From NCBI GenBank assembly GCA_041736675.1, contig JBGSTD010000002.1, positions 62,001 through 126,000 of the forward strand: a stretch of DNA of 64,000 nt, given 5' to 3'. Below, in pieces: positions 18,008 to 26,955 of this stretch. The notes beneath the pieces are model-generated. The model was not told the DNA's origin and did not search any database. It was given only the letters and a program-made list of their open reading frames with translations. This DNA is from Salaquimonas sp041736675. Its GTDB lineage: Bacteria > Pseudomonadota > Alphaproteobacteria > Rhizobiales > Rhizobiaceae. The first letter of the stretch is position 1; every line of letters starts with the position of its first letter. A program made the translations under genes and the position numbers.

Positions 18008-19207
18008 TCACTCGGCAACAACAGGCAGCTTCTCGATCACGCGCAAACCGATGCGGGATATCCAAATGATATCCTGTTGGGGAACCGCCAGTTTCAAATC
18101 AGGATATTCCCCAAACAATGCCTTGAGGGCGCAGGCGATTTCCATTCTCGCCAATTGGTGACCGAGACAAAAATGCGGGCCAGCACCGAAACTGACGTGC
18201 CGGTTGGGCTTGCGCGACAAATCCAGACGATGGGGAGCATCAATCACCGATGGGTCCCCGTTGGCCGCCACAATCATTGCCATCACCACATCACCCTTTT
18301 TCAGCGCGACACCTTCAACCATACAATCACGCCGCACATTGCGCGGTTTGCTGAATTGAACGGCTGATACATGGCGCAGGATTTCCTCGACTGCCAAGGG
18401 CAGACGTGACAAGTCTTCAAGCAACCATTGCTTTTGCTTTGATTGACACAGCAATTCGAAAATACCACCGGACAGAACATGTGTCGTGGTCTGGTGGCCT
18501 GCGACGAGGAGCAGAAAAACCATGGCAATCATTTCATCATTGCTGATCGCCTCACCCGACTTTTGCATGGCGACCAGTTGTCCGATCAAACCCTCGCCCG
18601 GATCGGATCTCTGGCGTTCGATTTCACCGGCGACATAATCCTTCATTTTCAGGATAGGTCGCATCGCCTTGAGGGCGGTGAAAATTCCATCAATCCGTGT
18701 CAGGCTTTCGGCCCAATTGCCAAACATGGCACGGTCTTCGACACGTATCCCCAAAAGTTCGCAGATCACCTCAAGCGGCAGCTTCCCGGCAAAACTTGCA
18801 ACCAGATCCGGTTCTGCGCTTTCAGTAAACATCTTGCGCGCGAGGCTGTCGGCGATTGCCTGGATGCGAGGTTCAAGCCCGGAAATGAAATCTCGCCGAA
18901 AGGCCCTGTCGACCAAAGTGCGAAGGCGCGAATGGTCCGGTTCGTCCATGGCAAGCATGTTGTTGGCGAGCAGCAGCACTGTTTTGGGCATCCACCAACG
19001 CGCGAGCGTAACACTTCCATCACCCCTGCGGATTGAAAACAGATCAGGATTCTTGAGAACAGAGGCGAACGCTGTTTGGGTCGTCGTTACCCAGACCTTG
19101 CCAACAAGGGGCAGTCTGGTTTGAACCAGCGGTCCCTGATTGCGCAGATCATCGCTTGCAGCAAACGGCGCAGCCATGAATTGCCGGCTGGTAAAGAGGT
19201 TTGGCAT
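18008..19207 (-). CDS. cytochrome P450
   Basis: A 399-residue soluble bacterial P450 monooxygenase. The haem-binding loop F-G-A-G-P-H-F-C-L-G-H lies near residue 345, the E-x-x-R of helix K is in V-E-E-I-L-R-H near residue 280, and helix I has L-V-A-G-H-Q-T-T, with Q where many have E or D before the conserved threonine pair. ATG at 19207 gives the usual class length. No ferredoxin or reductase gene is adjacent, so redox partners must be elsewhere. The substrate is unknown. Confidence 0.92.
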   Translation of the reverse strand: MPNLFTSRQFMAAPFAASDDLRNQGPLVQTRLPLVGKVWVTTTQTAFASVLKNPDLFSIRRGDGSVTLARWWMPKTVLLLANNMLAMDEPDHSRLRTLVDRAFRRDFISGLEPRIQAIADSLARKMFTESAEPDLVASFAGKLPLEVICELLGIRVEDRAMFGNWAESLTRIDGIFTALKAMRPILKMKDYVAGEIERQRSDPGEGLIGQLVAMQKSGEAISNDEMIAMVFLLLVAGHQTTTHVLSGGIFELLCQSKQKQWLLEDLSRLPLAVEEILRHVSAVQFSKPRNVRRDCMVEGVALKKGDVVMAMIVAANGDPSVIDAPHRLDLSRKPNRHVSFGAGPHFCLGHQLARMEIACALKALFGEYPDLKLAVPQQDIIWISRIGLRVIEKLPVVAE

Positions 19208-19433
19208 CACACATCTCTCAGCAGTTTTCTGGACAAGAAGATGATGCAGCAAGCTGGAATAAAAATCACCTGTTAATCCTGTTTCACTAAATCCCAACTT
19301 TCAAACGATTGAAAAAATTTCAAACGGTTTAAGCATGAGGGGTACCGATTTCCACAAACAAATTCTTCTGTTATGGGCCAAGGGACAGGCAAAAGCCAAA
19401 ACCTTGATGCGAATAATTTACGGGAGAATATGA

Positions 19434-20327
19434 ATGTCGAAAGCAACAATGGCCCAACAAATTGCTTCAAAGGCGGGCTTCATCGCGGCTCTTGACCAGT
19501 CGGGCGGTTCAACACCCAAGGCGCTCAGCCAATATGGCATCGAAGAAGGCGAATGGTCAAACGACGCGGAAATGTTCGCCCTGATGCACCAGATGCGCGC
19601 GCGCATCATCAAGTCACCGGCCTTCACCGGGGAAAAGGTAATTGGCGCAATCCTCTTTGAACGCACCATGGATGGCGAGATCGACGGCATTCCTACAGCA
19701 GATTACCTCTGGCAAAAGCGCGGCGTCGTTCCATTCCTTAAAGTTGACAACGGTCTTCAGGATGAAAAAGACGGCGTGCAACTCCTCAAAGCCATGCCGG
19801 AACTCGACGAACGTCTGGAGCGTGCCAATGCCAAAAATATCTTCGGCACCAAAATGCGTTCGGTCATCAATGCTGCAAATCCAAAAGGCATTGCCGACAT
19901 AATCGCCCAGCAGTTCGAAGTAGGCCGCCAGATCCTTGCCAAGGGTCTCGTTCCCATTCTGGAGCCGGAAGTCAATATCAAGATCGCCGACAAGGCGGAA
20001 GCCGAGGAAATTCTCCTTTCAGAAATTCAAAAAAATCTTGCCAGCGTCAAGGCCGAACAGCCGATCATGCTGAAACTGTCGCTGCCGACAAAGGCCAATC
20101 TCTACAAGCCGCTGATCGGCGATCCGCGCATTCTGCGCGTTGTGGCACTTTCGGGCGGCTACTCCCGCGAAGAGGCTAACCGCCTTCTTGCCCTCAACAG
20201 CGGCATTATCGCCAGCTTCTCGCGGGCAACCGCAGAAGGCCTTTCCGCCAAGCAATCTGACGAGGCATTCAACGCGATGCTCGCTTCAACCATTGAAAGC
20301 ATTTTCAAGGCCTCAAGCGCCGCATAA
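19434..20327 (+). CDS. fba: class I fructose-bisphosphate aldolase
   Basis: A 297-residue Schiff-base (class I) aldolase that splits fructose 1,6-bisphosphate. Seen: the N-terminal A-A-L-D-Q-S-G-G-S-T-P motif, D-G-I-P-T-A-D-Y-L, K-V-D-N-G-L, and L-V-P-I-L-E-P-E-V with a downstream L-K-L-S-L-P that carries the candidate Schiff-base lysine. It closes the tkt-gap-pgk-fba set typical of Rhizobiales, although here it is about 4.7 kb from pgk. A terminator follows. Confidence 0.94.
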   Translation: MSKATMAQQIASKAGFIAALDQSGGSTPKALSQYGIEEGEWSNDAEMFALMHQMRARIIKSPAFTGEKVIGAILFERTMDGEIDGIPTADYLWQKRGVVPFLKVDNGLQDEKDGVQLLKAMPELDERLERANAKNIFGTKMRSVINAANPKGIADIIAQQFEVGRQILAKGLVPILEPEVNIKIADKAEAEEILLSEIQKNLASVKAEQPIMLKLSLPTKANLYKPLIGDPRILRVVALSGGYSREEANRLLALNSGIIASFSRATAEGLSAKQSDEAFNAMLASTIESIFKASSAA

Positions 20328-20357
20328 TCAAAGAGATCGCTCCCCGATCAAAAAACT

Positions 20358-20411
20358 GCCCGCCTGCCCTATGATCACGACCTGATGGGGCATGAGCGGG
20401 CTTTTCTTTTT
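20358..20411 (+). terminator. Rho-independent terminator of fba
   Basis: GCCCGC (20358-20363) pairs with GCGGGC (20396-20401), enclosing a second helix GCCC/GGGC, followed by TTTTCTTTTT. It begins 30 bases after the fba stop codon and argues that the next gene starts after it. Confidence 0.75.
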
Positions 20412-20436
20412 CTGCGCCTTGTTTATAGAAATTGCG

Positions 20437-21189
20437 ATGGCAACACGTTTTCAATCTCTTCTTTCATGGCTTTCTTTGCCGGTATATGTCTGGCAGGGGC
20501 TGGCTGTGCGGCGAAACTCCCTGCGCCTCGCGCCGCCTGTTCACAATGGCTGGGTGACAGCTGATGCCCCCGGTGGTAAGGAGGGTGTTTCCAACGGCAA
20601 TTCAATGCCCGTAAAGATCTTACTGATCGGCGACAGCTCGGCAGCAGGCGTCGGCGTCAACCACATCGAAGACTCGCTCGGCGGCGCATTACCAGGGATT
20701 GTTGCGGGATTGACCAAACGCCCTGTCGCCTTGCGCATTGCCGGAAACAACTCCGCGACCTCCGCCCAGATACGTGATCACGTGGTTCCTCATCTTGCCC
20801 ATGACAACTATGATTTCATCTGCCTTAACATTGGCACCAACGACGCCAAGAATTTTCATCGCGGCAGTACATTCTGCAAGAATTTCGGGACCCTGCTTTA
20901 CGCTTTGCGGACAAGATTTCCCTCGGCCATCATCGTCTGGTCGGGCATAATCGACATGTCAGAAATTCCTGCACTGCCCTCGCCGCTGAACAAGATACTC
21001 GGCATCCGTTCGCGCATCCTCAACCGAAACGGACAAATTCTTTGCAGCGAACGCGGCGCTTATGCCCCTGATCCTGACTGGCAGGTTATTCCTGAAAACT
21101 TTTCAGTCGACGGATTTCACGCCTCGCAAAAAGGCTATCGCGAATGGGCAGAGAAGCTGGGCGCTTATCTGGTTTCACTGGAGCGCTGA
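20437..21189 (+). CDS. SGNH/GDSL hydrolase family protein
   Basis: A 250-residue lipase/esterase-type protein. Block I is I-L-L-I-G-D-S-S-A-A-G (serine near residue 69), followed by an N-I-G-T-N-D-A block near residue 130 and a late D-G-F-H-A-S that supplies the aspartate-histidine pair. The N-terminus is hydrophobic and may anchor the protein in the membrane. ATG at 20437 is preferred, because an ATG at 20392 lies inside the fba terminator. The substrate (acyl ester or acetylated sugar) cannot be told. Confidence 0.82.
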   Translation: MATRFQSLLSWLSLPVYVWQGLAVRRNSLRLAPPVHNGWVTADAPGGKEGVSNGNSMPVKILLIGDSSAAGVGVNHIEDSLGGALPGIVAGLTKRPVALRIAGNNSATSAQIRDHVVPHLAHDNYDFICLNIGTNDAKNFHRGSTFCKNFGTLLYALRTRFPSAIIVWSGIIDMSEIPALPSPLNKILGIRSRILNRNGQILCSERGAYAPDPDWQVIPENFSVDGFHASQKGYREWAEKLGAYLVSLER

Positions 21190-21445
21190 GCGCCCGCTCC
21201 TTTCGTGACAATCAGGTCAAACCGATAAGGTGCTGCGCAGATGCCACCCATGAACATTCCCGACAATATGCCAGGACCTTCGCGAACTCCCGGATCAGCC
21301 AAGAGCAAAAATACCAGCAAAGCCTCTCCTTTTGTTGCATAGACTTGTTGTTCGCAGCTGGGCTAAGTTGCGCGCAACAATGGCCGTACGAGGGTAAAAC
21401 GAACACTATTGCGGACGGTTGGCTGGGTTTGATCGGGAGGACACA

Positions 21446-23353
21446 ATGGCATCAACATATCACGAGATTTATCAGGGCTGGAAAAACGATCCGGAAGGCT
21501 TTTGGGAAAATGCTGCCCGCGAAATCGACTGGTTCAAGCCTGCCAAAAAGATATTCAACGCCGATGCGGGTACCTATGGCAGCTGGTTTGACGGAGCCAC
21601 CTGCAACACCGCCTACAATTGTATCGACCGTCATGTTGAAAACGGCCGCGCCGATCAGCTTGCAATCATTTACGACAGCCCTATCACCGGCAGCAAACGT
21701 TCCTACACCTATCGCCAGTTGCTGGCTGAGGTCGAGGCCCTTGCCAGCGTCCTTCGCGGCAAAGGCATTGAAAAAGGTGACCGTGTCATCATCTACATGC
21801 CGATGGTTCCTGAAGCCGCAATCTCTATGCTGGCATGCGCCCGCCTCGGTGCAATACACTCGGTCGTCTTTGGCGGATTTGCCGCCTCCGAACTGGCAAC
21901 ACGCATTGATGATGCAACACCAAAACTGATCATTTCCGCGTCATGCGGCATAGAGCCAAACCGGGTCATCGCCTACAAGCCCCTCCTTGATGAGGCAATA
22001 GGCATGGCAAAAAACAAGCCACAGTCATGCATCATCCTGCAACGCCCGCAACTGGCATGCGATATGGTTGATGGACGTGATTTTGACTATGCATCCCTTG
22101 TGGACGCTGCCATGGCCGCCGGAACAAAAGTTGCCTGCGTCGAAGTTGCCGCCAATGATCCGCTTTATGTGCTCTACACCTCCGGCACTACCGGACAGCC
22201 AAAAGGCGTTGTCCGTGACAATGGCGGACACATGGTGGCACTCAAATGGTCGATGAAAGGCATTTACAATATTGACCCGGGCGAAGTCTATTGGGCCGCC
22301 TCCGATGTTGGCTGGGTCGTTGGTCACTCTTATATCGTCTATGCGCCCCTGCTGCACGGTTGCACGACCATTCTTTTTGAGGGCAAACCGGTTGGAACGC
22401 CGGATGCCGGTACATTCTGGCGTGTCATTTCCGAGCATAACGTCGTGACGCTTTTTACAGCGCCGACCGCGTTTCGCGCGATCAAGAAGGAAGACCCTGA
22501 CGGCGAACTGATCAGCAACTATGACCTGTCCAGCTTCCGGGCACTTTTCCTGGCTGGGGAACGCGCTGATCCCGACACAATACATTGGGCTGAGGATAAA
22601 TTGAATGTTCCGGTCTACGACCACTGGTGGCAAACGGAAACCGGCTGGACCATTGCCGGCAACCCGGTAGGCCTTGGGGCTTTGCCGGTCAAGTACGGAT
22701 CACCCACCGTCGCTATGCCAGGGTATGACATTCAGGTGGTCGACGATGCAGGCCATGGCGTGGCTGCTGGAACCCTTGGCAATGTGGTTGTAAAACTGCC
22801 ACTGCCCCCCGCATGTCTTCCAACCTTGTGGAACGCGGAAACACGGTTTCGCGACGCCTATCTCAATGAGTTTCCCGGATACTATAAAACCGCCGATGCA
22901 GGGTATATCGACTAGGACGGCTATCTGTTTATCATGGCCCGTACCGATGACATCATCAATGTCGCCGGGCACCGCCTGTCAACAGGAGCTATGGAAGAAG
23001 TTATCGCCGGACACAAGGATGTCGCCGAATGTGCGGTGATCGGCATTGCCGATGCCATGAAGGGCCAGATGCCTGTCGGTTTCATGATCACCAACAAAGG
23101 CGTCAATCGCACAGAGGAAGAGATCGAGAAAGAGGTTGTCAAGCTGGTTCGCGACAAGATTGGACCCGTGGCTGCTTTCAAGACAGCACTGGTCGTGGCG
23201 CGCCTTCCAAAAACCCGTTCGGGTAAAATCCTGCGTGCCACAATGCAGAAGATTGCTGACGGGGAGGCATGGAAAATGCCGGCAACCATAGATGATCCGG
23301 CAATTCTCGACGAAATCACCGATGCATTGATCCGGCGTGGGTTGAAGAAATAG
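21446..23353 (+). pseudogene. prpE: propionyl-CoA synthetase gene interrupted by an in-frame amber codon
   Basis: The frame encodes a PrpE-type acyl-CoA synthetase of 635 codons with one internal stop, TAG at 22913-22915. The first 489 residues contain the AMP-binding P-loop Y-T-S-G-T-T-G-Q-P-K-G near residue 247 and W-W-Q-T-E-T-G-W near residue 395. The frame continues without shift after the stop (D-G-Y-L-F-I-M-A-R-T-D-D-I-I-N-V-A-G-H-R) through the C-terminal lid, including the catalytic lysine in K-T-R-S-G-K-I-L-R. The codon lies in Y-I-D-x-D-G-Y, where relatives have E or K, so one base change (GAG or AAG to TAG) explains it. The truncated product would lack the lid and catalytic lysine. 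A GGGAGG site precedes the ATG at 21446. Confidence 0.82.
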
Positions 23354-23441
23354 GCAGCCGAAAACTCCCGGGTTGATTTTTTCCGGCTGCAGCTTCAATG
23401 TCCGGCAGACATTTGAAACACAGGGATAGTTGGATAATTTC

Positions 23442-24230
23442 ATGCCATTGGAAAACAAGGTTGCCATTGTCACGGGTGGAGCTGCAGGAATTGGCTACGC
23501 GACCGCCGAAAGGCTTTTGCAGGAAAAGGCAAAAGTAGTCATTGCCGACGTAAACAATGAGGAGGGACTGGAAGCAGCAAGAAATCTGAACAAGATCAAT
23601 TCCTGTACTTTCATTCATTGCGATGTCAGCCAGCGCCTCGATGTACACAACCTGATCGCCTCCTGCCTCGACACCTATGGCAACATCGACATTCTTGTAA
23701 ACAATGCCGGAATAATTGTCGGTGGCGATTTTCTTGATATCAGCGAAGCCGATTTTGACCGAGTGATTGCGGTAAACCTTAAAGGGGCGTTCCTGGTGGG
23801 CCAGGCGGTCGCGCGTATCATGGTTGAAGCTGTAAAGAATGGCCGCACGCCGGGTTCGATCGTCAACATGTCCTCCGTCAATGCTGTTTTTGCCATCGCC
23901 AATCAGGTGCCCTATTCGATCTCCAAAGGCGGCATCAACCAGTTGACCAAGGTAATGGCTCTTTCACTTGCCCAATATGGAATTCGGGTGAACGCTGTTG
24001 GCCCCGGATCAATCATGACAAAAATTCTTGAGAGCGTTGCAAGTGACAAGGCCGCAACCGACCGGATATTGTCCCGCACGCCGCTTGGTCGCATTGGTGA
24101 TCCCTCCGAGATTGCCTCTGTTGTGGCATTCCTCGCATCTGACAATGCAAGCTACATTACCGGCCAGACAATATACGCAGACGGCGGACGGTTGGGATTG
24201 AACTATACTGTTCCGATAAAAGGAAAGTGA
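23442..24230 (+). CDS. SDR family oxidoreductase
   Basis: A 262-residue classical short-chain dehydrogenase. The cofactor motif T-G-G-A-A-G-I-G is near residue 11, N-N-A-G near residue 87, the catalytic serine in N-M-S-S-V-N near residue 143 and Y-S-I-S-K near residue 158. The acidic residue after strand 2 (V-I-A-D-V-N) favours NAD over NADP. It follows the broken prpE gene by about 90 bases on the same strand. The substrate is unknown. Confidence 0.92.
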   Translation: MPLENKVAIVTGGAAGIGYATAERLLQEKAKVVIADVNNEEGLEAARNLNKINSCTFIHCDVSQRLDVHNLIASCLDTYGNIDILVNNAGIIVGGDFLDISEADFDRVIAVNLKGAFLVGQAVARIMVEAVKNGRTPGSIVNMSSVNAVFAIANQVPYSISKGGINQLTKVMALSLAQYGIRVNAVGPGSIMTKILESVASDKAATDRILSRTPLGRIGDPSEIASVVAFLASDNASYITGQTIYADGGRLGLNYTVPIKGK

Positions 24231-24240
24231 CCAATCACTC

Positions 24241-24258
24241 CTGACAGAATGCTGTCAG
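24241..24258. promoter_or_regulatory. perfect inverted repeat, candidate operator for the VOC/YafY pair
   Basis: CTGACAG (24241-24247) and CTGTCAG (24252-24258) form a perfect 7-base inverted repeat with spacer AATG, 48 bases upstream of the VOC gene start. There is no T-run after it, so a terminator is unlikely. The regulator gene downstream suggests a self-regulated operator; this is inference. Confidence 0.5.
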
Positions 24259-24306
24259 TTGGGGTGTGCGAAAGAAAGGTGTCAAACAAACAAGGAGACA
24301 CTTTCG

Positions 24307-24693
24307 ATGACCAGTACCACAACATCAACACCGCCCGCCAATCCAGTAGTTTGGATTGAAATTCCAGTCAGCAATCTCGAGCGCTCGGCCCGTTTTTTCA
24401 ACGATGTCCTGCAAACAGAAATGATCCGTCAGGAAATGGGACCAAATCTCACTATGGTTTTCCCCTACACAGGCAAGGACGGCGTTGCAGGGCATTTGTA
24501 TGAAGGAAAACCTGCTGCAGCCGGATCCGGCAACACGGTTCATTTCATGCTTCCCGACTCGCTTGATGCAGGAATGGAGCGTGTCACCCGGGCGGGCGGC
24601 AAAATCGTTTCCCCGGTCATCGAAATCCCCGATGGGAAATTTACCTATTGTCAGGATATCGACGGAAATTCGTTTGGCATATTCACCCGTTAA
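24307..24693 (+). CDS. VOC family protein (glyoxalase/bleomycin resistance fold)
   Basis: A 128-residue VOC-fold protein with the usual repeat pattern: V-V-W-I-E-I-P-V-S-N-L-E-R-S-A-R-F-F at the start and D-I-D-G-N-S-F-G-I-F at the end. Such proteins include dioxygenases, glyoxalases and antibiotic-binding proteins; this type often accompanies a YafY-like regulator, as here. The ATG at 24307 is preceded by an AAGGAGA ribosome site. No reaction is assigned. Confidence 0.85.
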   Translation: MTSTTTSTPPANPVVWIEIPVSNLERSARFFNDVLQTEMIRQEMGPNLTMVFPYTGKDGVAGHLYEGKPAAAGSGNTVHFMLPDSLDAGMERVTRAGGKIVSPVIEIPDGKFTYCQDIDGNSFGIFTR

Positions 24694-24713
24694 CCGACAC
24701 TGAGGCAAGAACA

Positions 24714-25427
24714 ATGCGGCGCGCTGACAGACTGTTTCAAATCGTCCAGTACCTTCGTGCCGGAAAACTTTTGACAGCGCGCATCCTTGCCGAGCGGTTG
24801 GAGGTTTCCGAGCGCACAATCTATCGCGATATTGCAGATCTTCAGGGATCCGGGGTCCCGATTGAAGGCGAGGCAGGCATTGGCTATCTCATGCGCAGTG
24901 GTTATGACCTGCCGCCTCTTATGTTTTCCCGTGAAGAGCTGTCGGCATTGATTGTCGGAGCCCGCATGATAGGTGCCTGGGGCGGCGCGAAAATGGCGCT
25001 GGCCGCCGAAACAGCCCTTGCCAAAATCGACAATGTTTTACCGGACGACATGAAAGACCGTGCCCAGACCACGCCTGTCTTTGCCTTCGGCTTCCAGGTT
25101 CCCGATGCAACAAAAAAAACCTTCGATATGCTCAACGATGCCATCTTGAACAATCAGGTTTTGCAGATCGAATATACAGACCTGTCCGGGGGGGCCTCGA
25201 TGCGTGAAGTGGAACCGCTTGGCCTTTATTACTGGGGAAAAACCTGGACACTGGCCGCCTGGTGCCGCTTGCAGACCGATTTTCGGACTTTCAGGATTGA
25301 CCGTATCACTGTGGTTAGTGCTACAGGCGAAAAAACAAAAGCCGCGAGGGGTAAAACCCTTCGCGACTATTTGATAGCCCAGTCAAACTCTGACAATGTT
25401 GAAATCCAGCATCATCTGCCGATATAG
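24714..25427 (+). CDS. YafY-type HTH and WYL-domain transcriptional regulator
   Basis: A 237-residue regulator. The N-terminal winged helix (R-A-D-R-L-F-Q-I-V-Q-Y-L-R, then V-S-E-R-T-I-Y-R-D-I-A-D-L) covers residues 1-60, followed by a WYL effector domain with P-L-G-L-Y-Y-W-G-K-T-W-T-L-A-A-W-C near residue 165 and R-T-F-R-I-D-R-I near residue 193. It starts 20 bases after the VOC gene, so the two form an operon, and probably controls it through the inverted repeat at 24241. Confidence 0.9.
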   Translation: MRRADRLFQIVQYLRAGKLLTARILAERLEVSERTIYRDIADLQGSGVPIEGEAGIGYLMRSGYDLPPLMFSREELSALIVGARMIGAWGGAKMALAAETALAKIDNVLPDDMKDRAQTTPVFAFGFQVPDATKKTFDMLNDAILNNQVLQIEYTDLSGGASMREVEPLGLYYWGKTWTLAAWCRLQTDFRTFRIDRITVVSATGEKTKAARGKTLRDYLIAQSNSDNVEIQHHLPI

Positions 25428-25453
25428 CTTTTGGCTCAAAGCCGGCGCAGTTC

Positions 25454-26143
25454 TTACTCGTCGTCGTCACGTTTGAGATTGCTGAATTTTGAGAATACCG
25501 AGGCGGCATCCATTTCGCCTTTGTCCGATTTTCTTTCTTCATCAGCGTATTGGGTTTTTGCGGCCGGGATCAACTGATCTGACGTGTCAACCGGCGCAGT
25601 ATTTGTTTGCTCATCCAGCGGACGGTTCTTGTTTGCCTTGCTGACTTCCAGATCAAGGGCGATCTGAGTGCAAAGACCGAGGGTCACGGGATCCATCGGT
25701 GTCAGATTGGCCGAGTTCCAATGTGCGCCGTCGCGGATGGATTCGATCGTGTGCTTCGTGGTGCCTACCAGGCGGATTATCTGCGCATCCTTCAGTTCGG
25801 GATGGTTGCGGGTCAGCCAGCGAATGGCATTCGGGCGGTCCTGACGTTTGGATACCGGCGTATAACGGGGGCGTTTGCGTTTTGCCGAAGGCAGCTTGAT
25901 ACGCGACTCTTGGAGACGGATTTTATGTGCCGGGTTTTTCTGGGCAATTTCCAGTTCCTCGCGCGACAATTGGCCGGTGTTGATCGGATCAAGGCCCTTG
26001 ATGCCTGTGGCCGCTTCGCCGTCAGCGATTGCCTTGACTTCGAGCGGGTGCAATTTGCAGAATTCAGCGATCTGGTCAAAGGAAAGCGACGTGTTATCAA
26101 CGAGCCATACCGCAGTCGCTTTTGGCATCAACAATTCAGTCAT
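25454..26143 (-). CDS. trcR: DUF1013 / TrcR family cell-cycle transcriptional regulator
   Basis: A 229-residue protein of the DUF1013 family, named TrcR in Caulobacter, where it is reported to act with the cell-cycle circuit. The conserved start (M-P-K-A-T-A-V-W-L-V-D-N-T-S-L-S-F-D-Q-I-A) and the H-P-L-E-V-K-A-I-A-D-G-E segment fit the family, as does the later L-V-G-T-T-K-H-T-I-E-S-I-R-D. The acidic, lysine-rich tail after residue 180 looks disordered. ATG at 26143 was chosen to match the family start. Confidence 0.88.
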   Translation of the reverse strand: MTELLMPKATAVWLVDNTSLSFDQIAEFCKLHPLEVKAIADGEAATGIKGLDPINTGQLSREELEIAQKNPAHKIRLQESRIKLPSAKRKRPRYTPVSKRQDRPNAIRWLTRNHPELKDAQIIRLVGTTKHTIESIRDGAHWNSANLTPMDPVTLGLCTQIALDLEVSKANKNRPLDEQTNTAPVDTSDQLIPAAKTQYADEERKSDKGEMDAASVFSKFSNLKRDDDE

Positions 26144-26361
26144 TTGATAAAATCCTTCTGTTGGCCGGCCCGGGTTTTGGGCGGCACCCCGTCCTTTGGG
26201 GCAATTTCTCGACGATTTGTCTGGGAATGGGAAAAGTATAAACGAGCCGGATATCTGTTGCAAGGAAAAGCGTGAAAAATTCAGTCACAGAATAAATTCA
26301 GGCGCAGCACGGCAGCTTTGCACCAAATCAATCAAACTGCACCGATGATGACAAGCCGCAG

Positions 26362-26955
26362 CTACACTGCGCGGGACAGGACGGTTATCCAGGGTGTGAT
26401 TTCCCCTGAAAGACCGCCGCCCTCGCCAAGCGTGTGGTCAATAGGTTTAAATCCAGAATGTTCCAGCAATGCGTTCAATTGCTCCTGCGAGTAGTACGTA
26501 TAAAACCTGCCAAGACTGTCGCGGCTTTCACCCTCGCCCAGTTTCATGCCGATATGAAATAGCCCCCCGCCCTTGACCGCACGATGCATGGACTTGAGAA
26601 GATTTGGCATTTGCGCCCTTTGTGCGTGAAGCAGGCTGAAATTGGCCCATATGCCATCGTAAGTCGCCTCACTGTCAATCTCATCGAAACTGGCCAGGCG
26701 CGCATTGATGGCATGCGCCTCATTGGCAAATCGAACCATTTCGCCGGATGCATCCACCGGATCAGGGCGGTATCCATGTTCCCTCATCACAGCGGACGCC
26801 GTTGCCGGTCCGCAGCCAAGGTCAAGGACCAGTGCACCCGAAGGAAGGTGGGCCATAAAGCGCAGCAAATCGGGATCGATCTGCGCGCGCCGGGTCATTT
26901 GCTGATAATCGGAAACCTTGGCATCGTAGACCTTTAAAGTCTCCTCGTCAGTCAT
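26362..26955 (-). CDS. class I SAM-dependent methyltransferase
   Basis: A 197-residue methyltransferase with the SAM-binding motif V-L-D-L-G-C-G-P-A near residue 40, a post-motif acidic residue in D-P-V-D-A-S-G, and I-W-A-N-F-S-L-L-H as motif II near residue 105. The substrate is unknown. Its start overlaps the stop of the quinone oxidoreductase gene by 4 bases, so the two are translationally coupled. Confidence 0.88.
   Translation of the reverse strand: MTDEETLKVYDAKVSDYQQMTRRAQIDPDLLRFMAHLPSGALVLDLGCGPATASAVMREHGYRPDPVDASGEMVRFANEAHAINARLASFDEIDSEATYDGIWANFSLLHAQRAQMPNLLKSMHRAVKGGGLFHIGMKLGEGESRDSLGRFYTYYSQEQLNALLEHSGFKPIDHTLGEGGGLSGEITPWITVLSRAV

Noticed and set aside
21367..21378. Palindrome GTTGCGCGCAAC upstream of prpE
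   Set aside because: A 12-base palindrome is expected by chance several times in 64 kb, and no regulator gene is adjacent.
22913..22915. In-frame TAG in prpE as programmed recoding (pyrrolysine)
   Set aside because: Bacterial pyrrolysine is rare and tied to methylamine enzymes; relatives have E or K here, so a point mutation is simpler.
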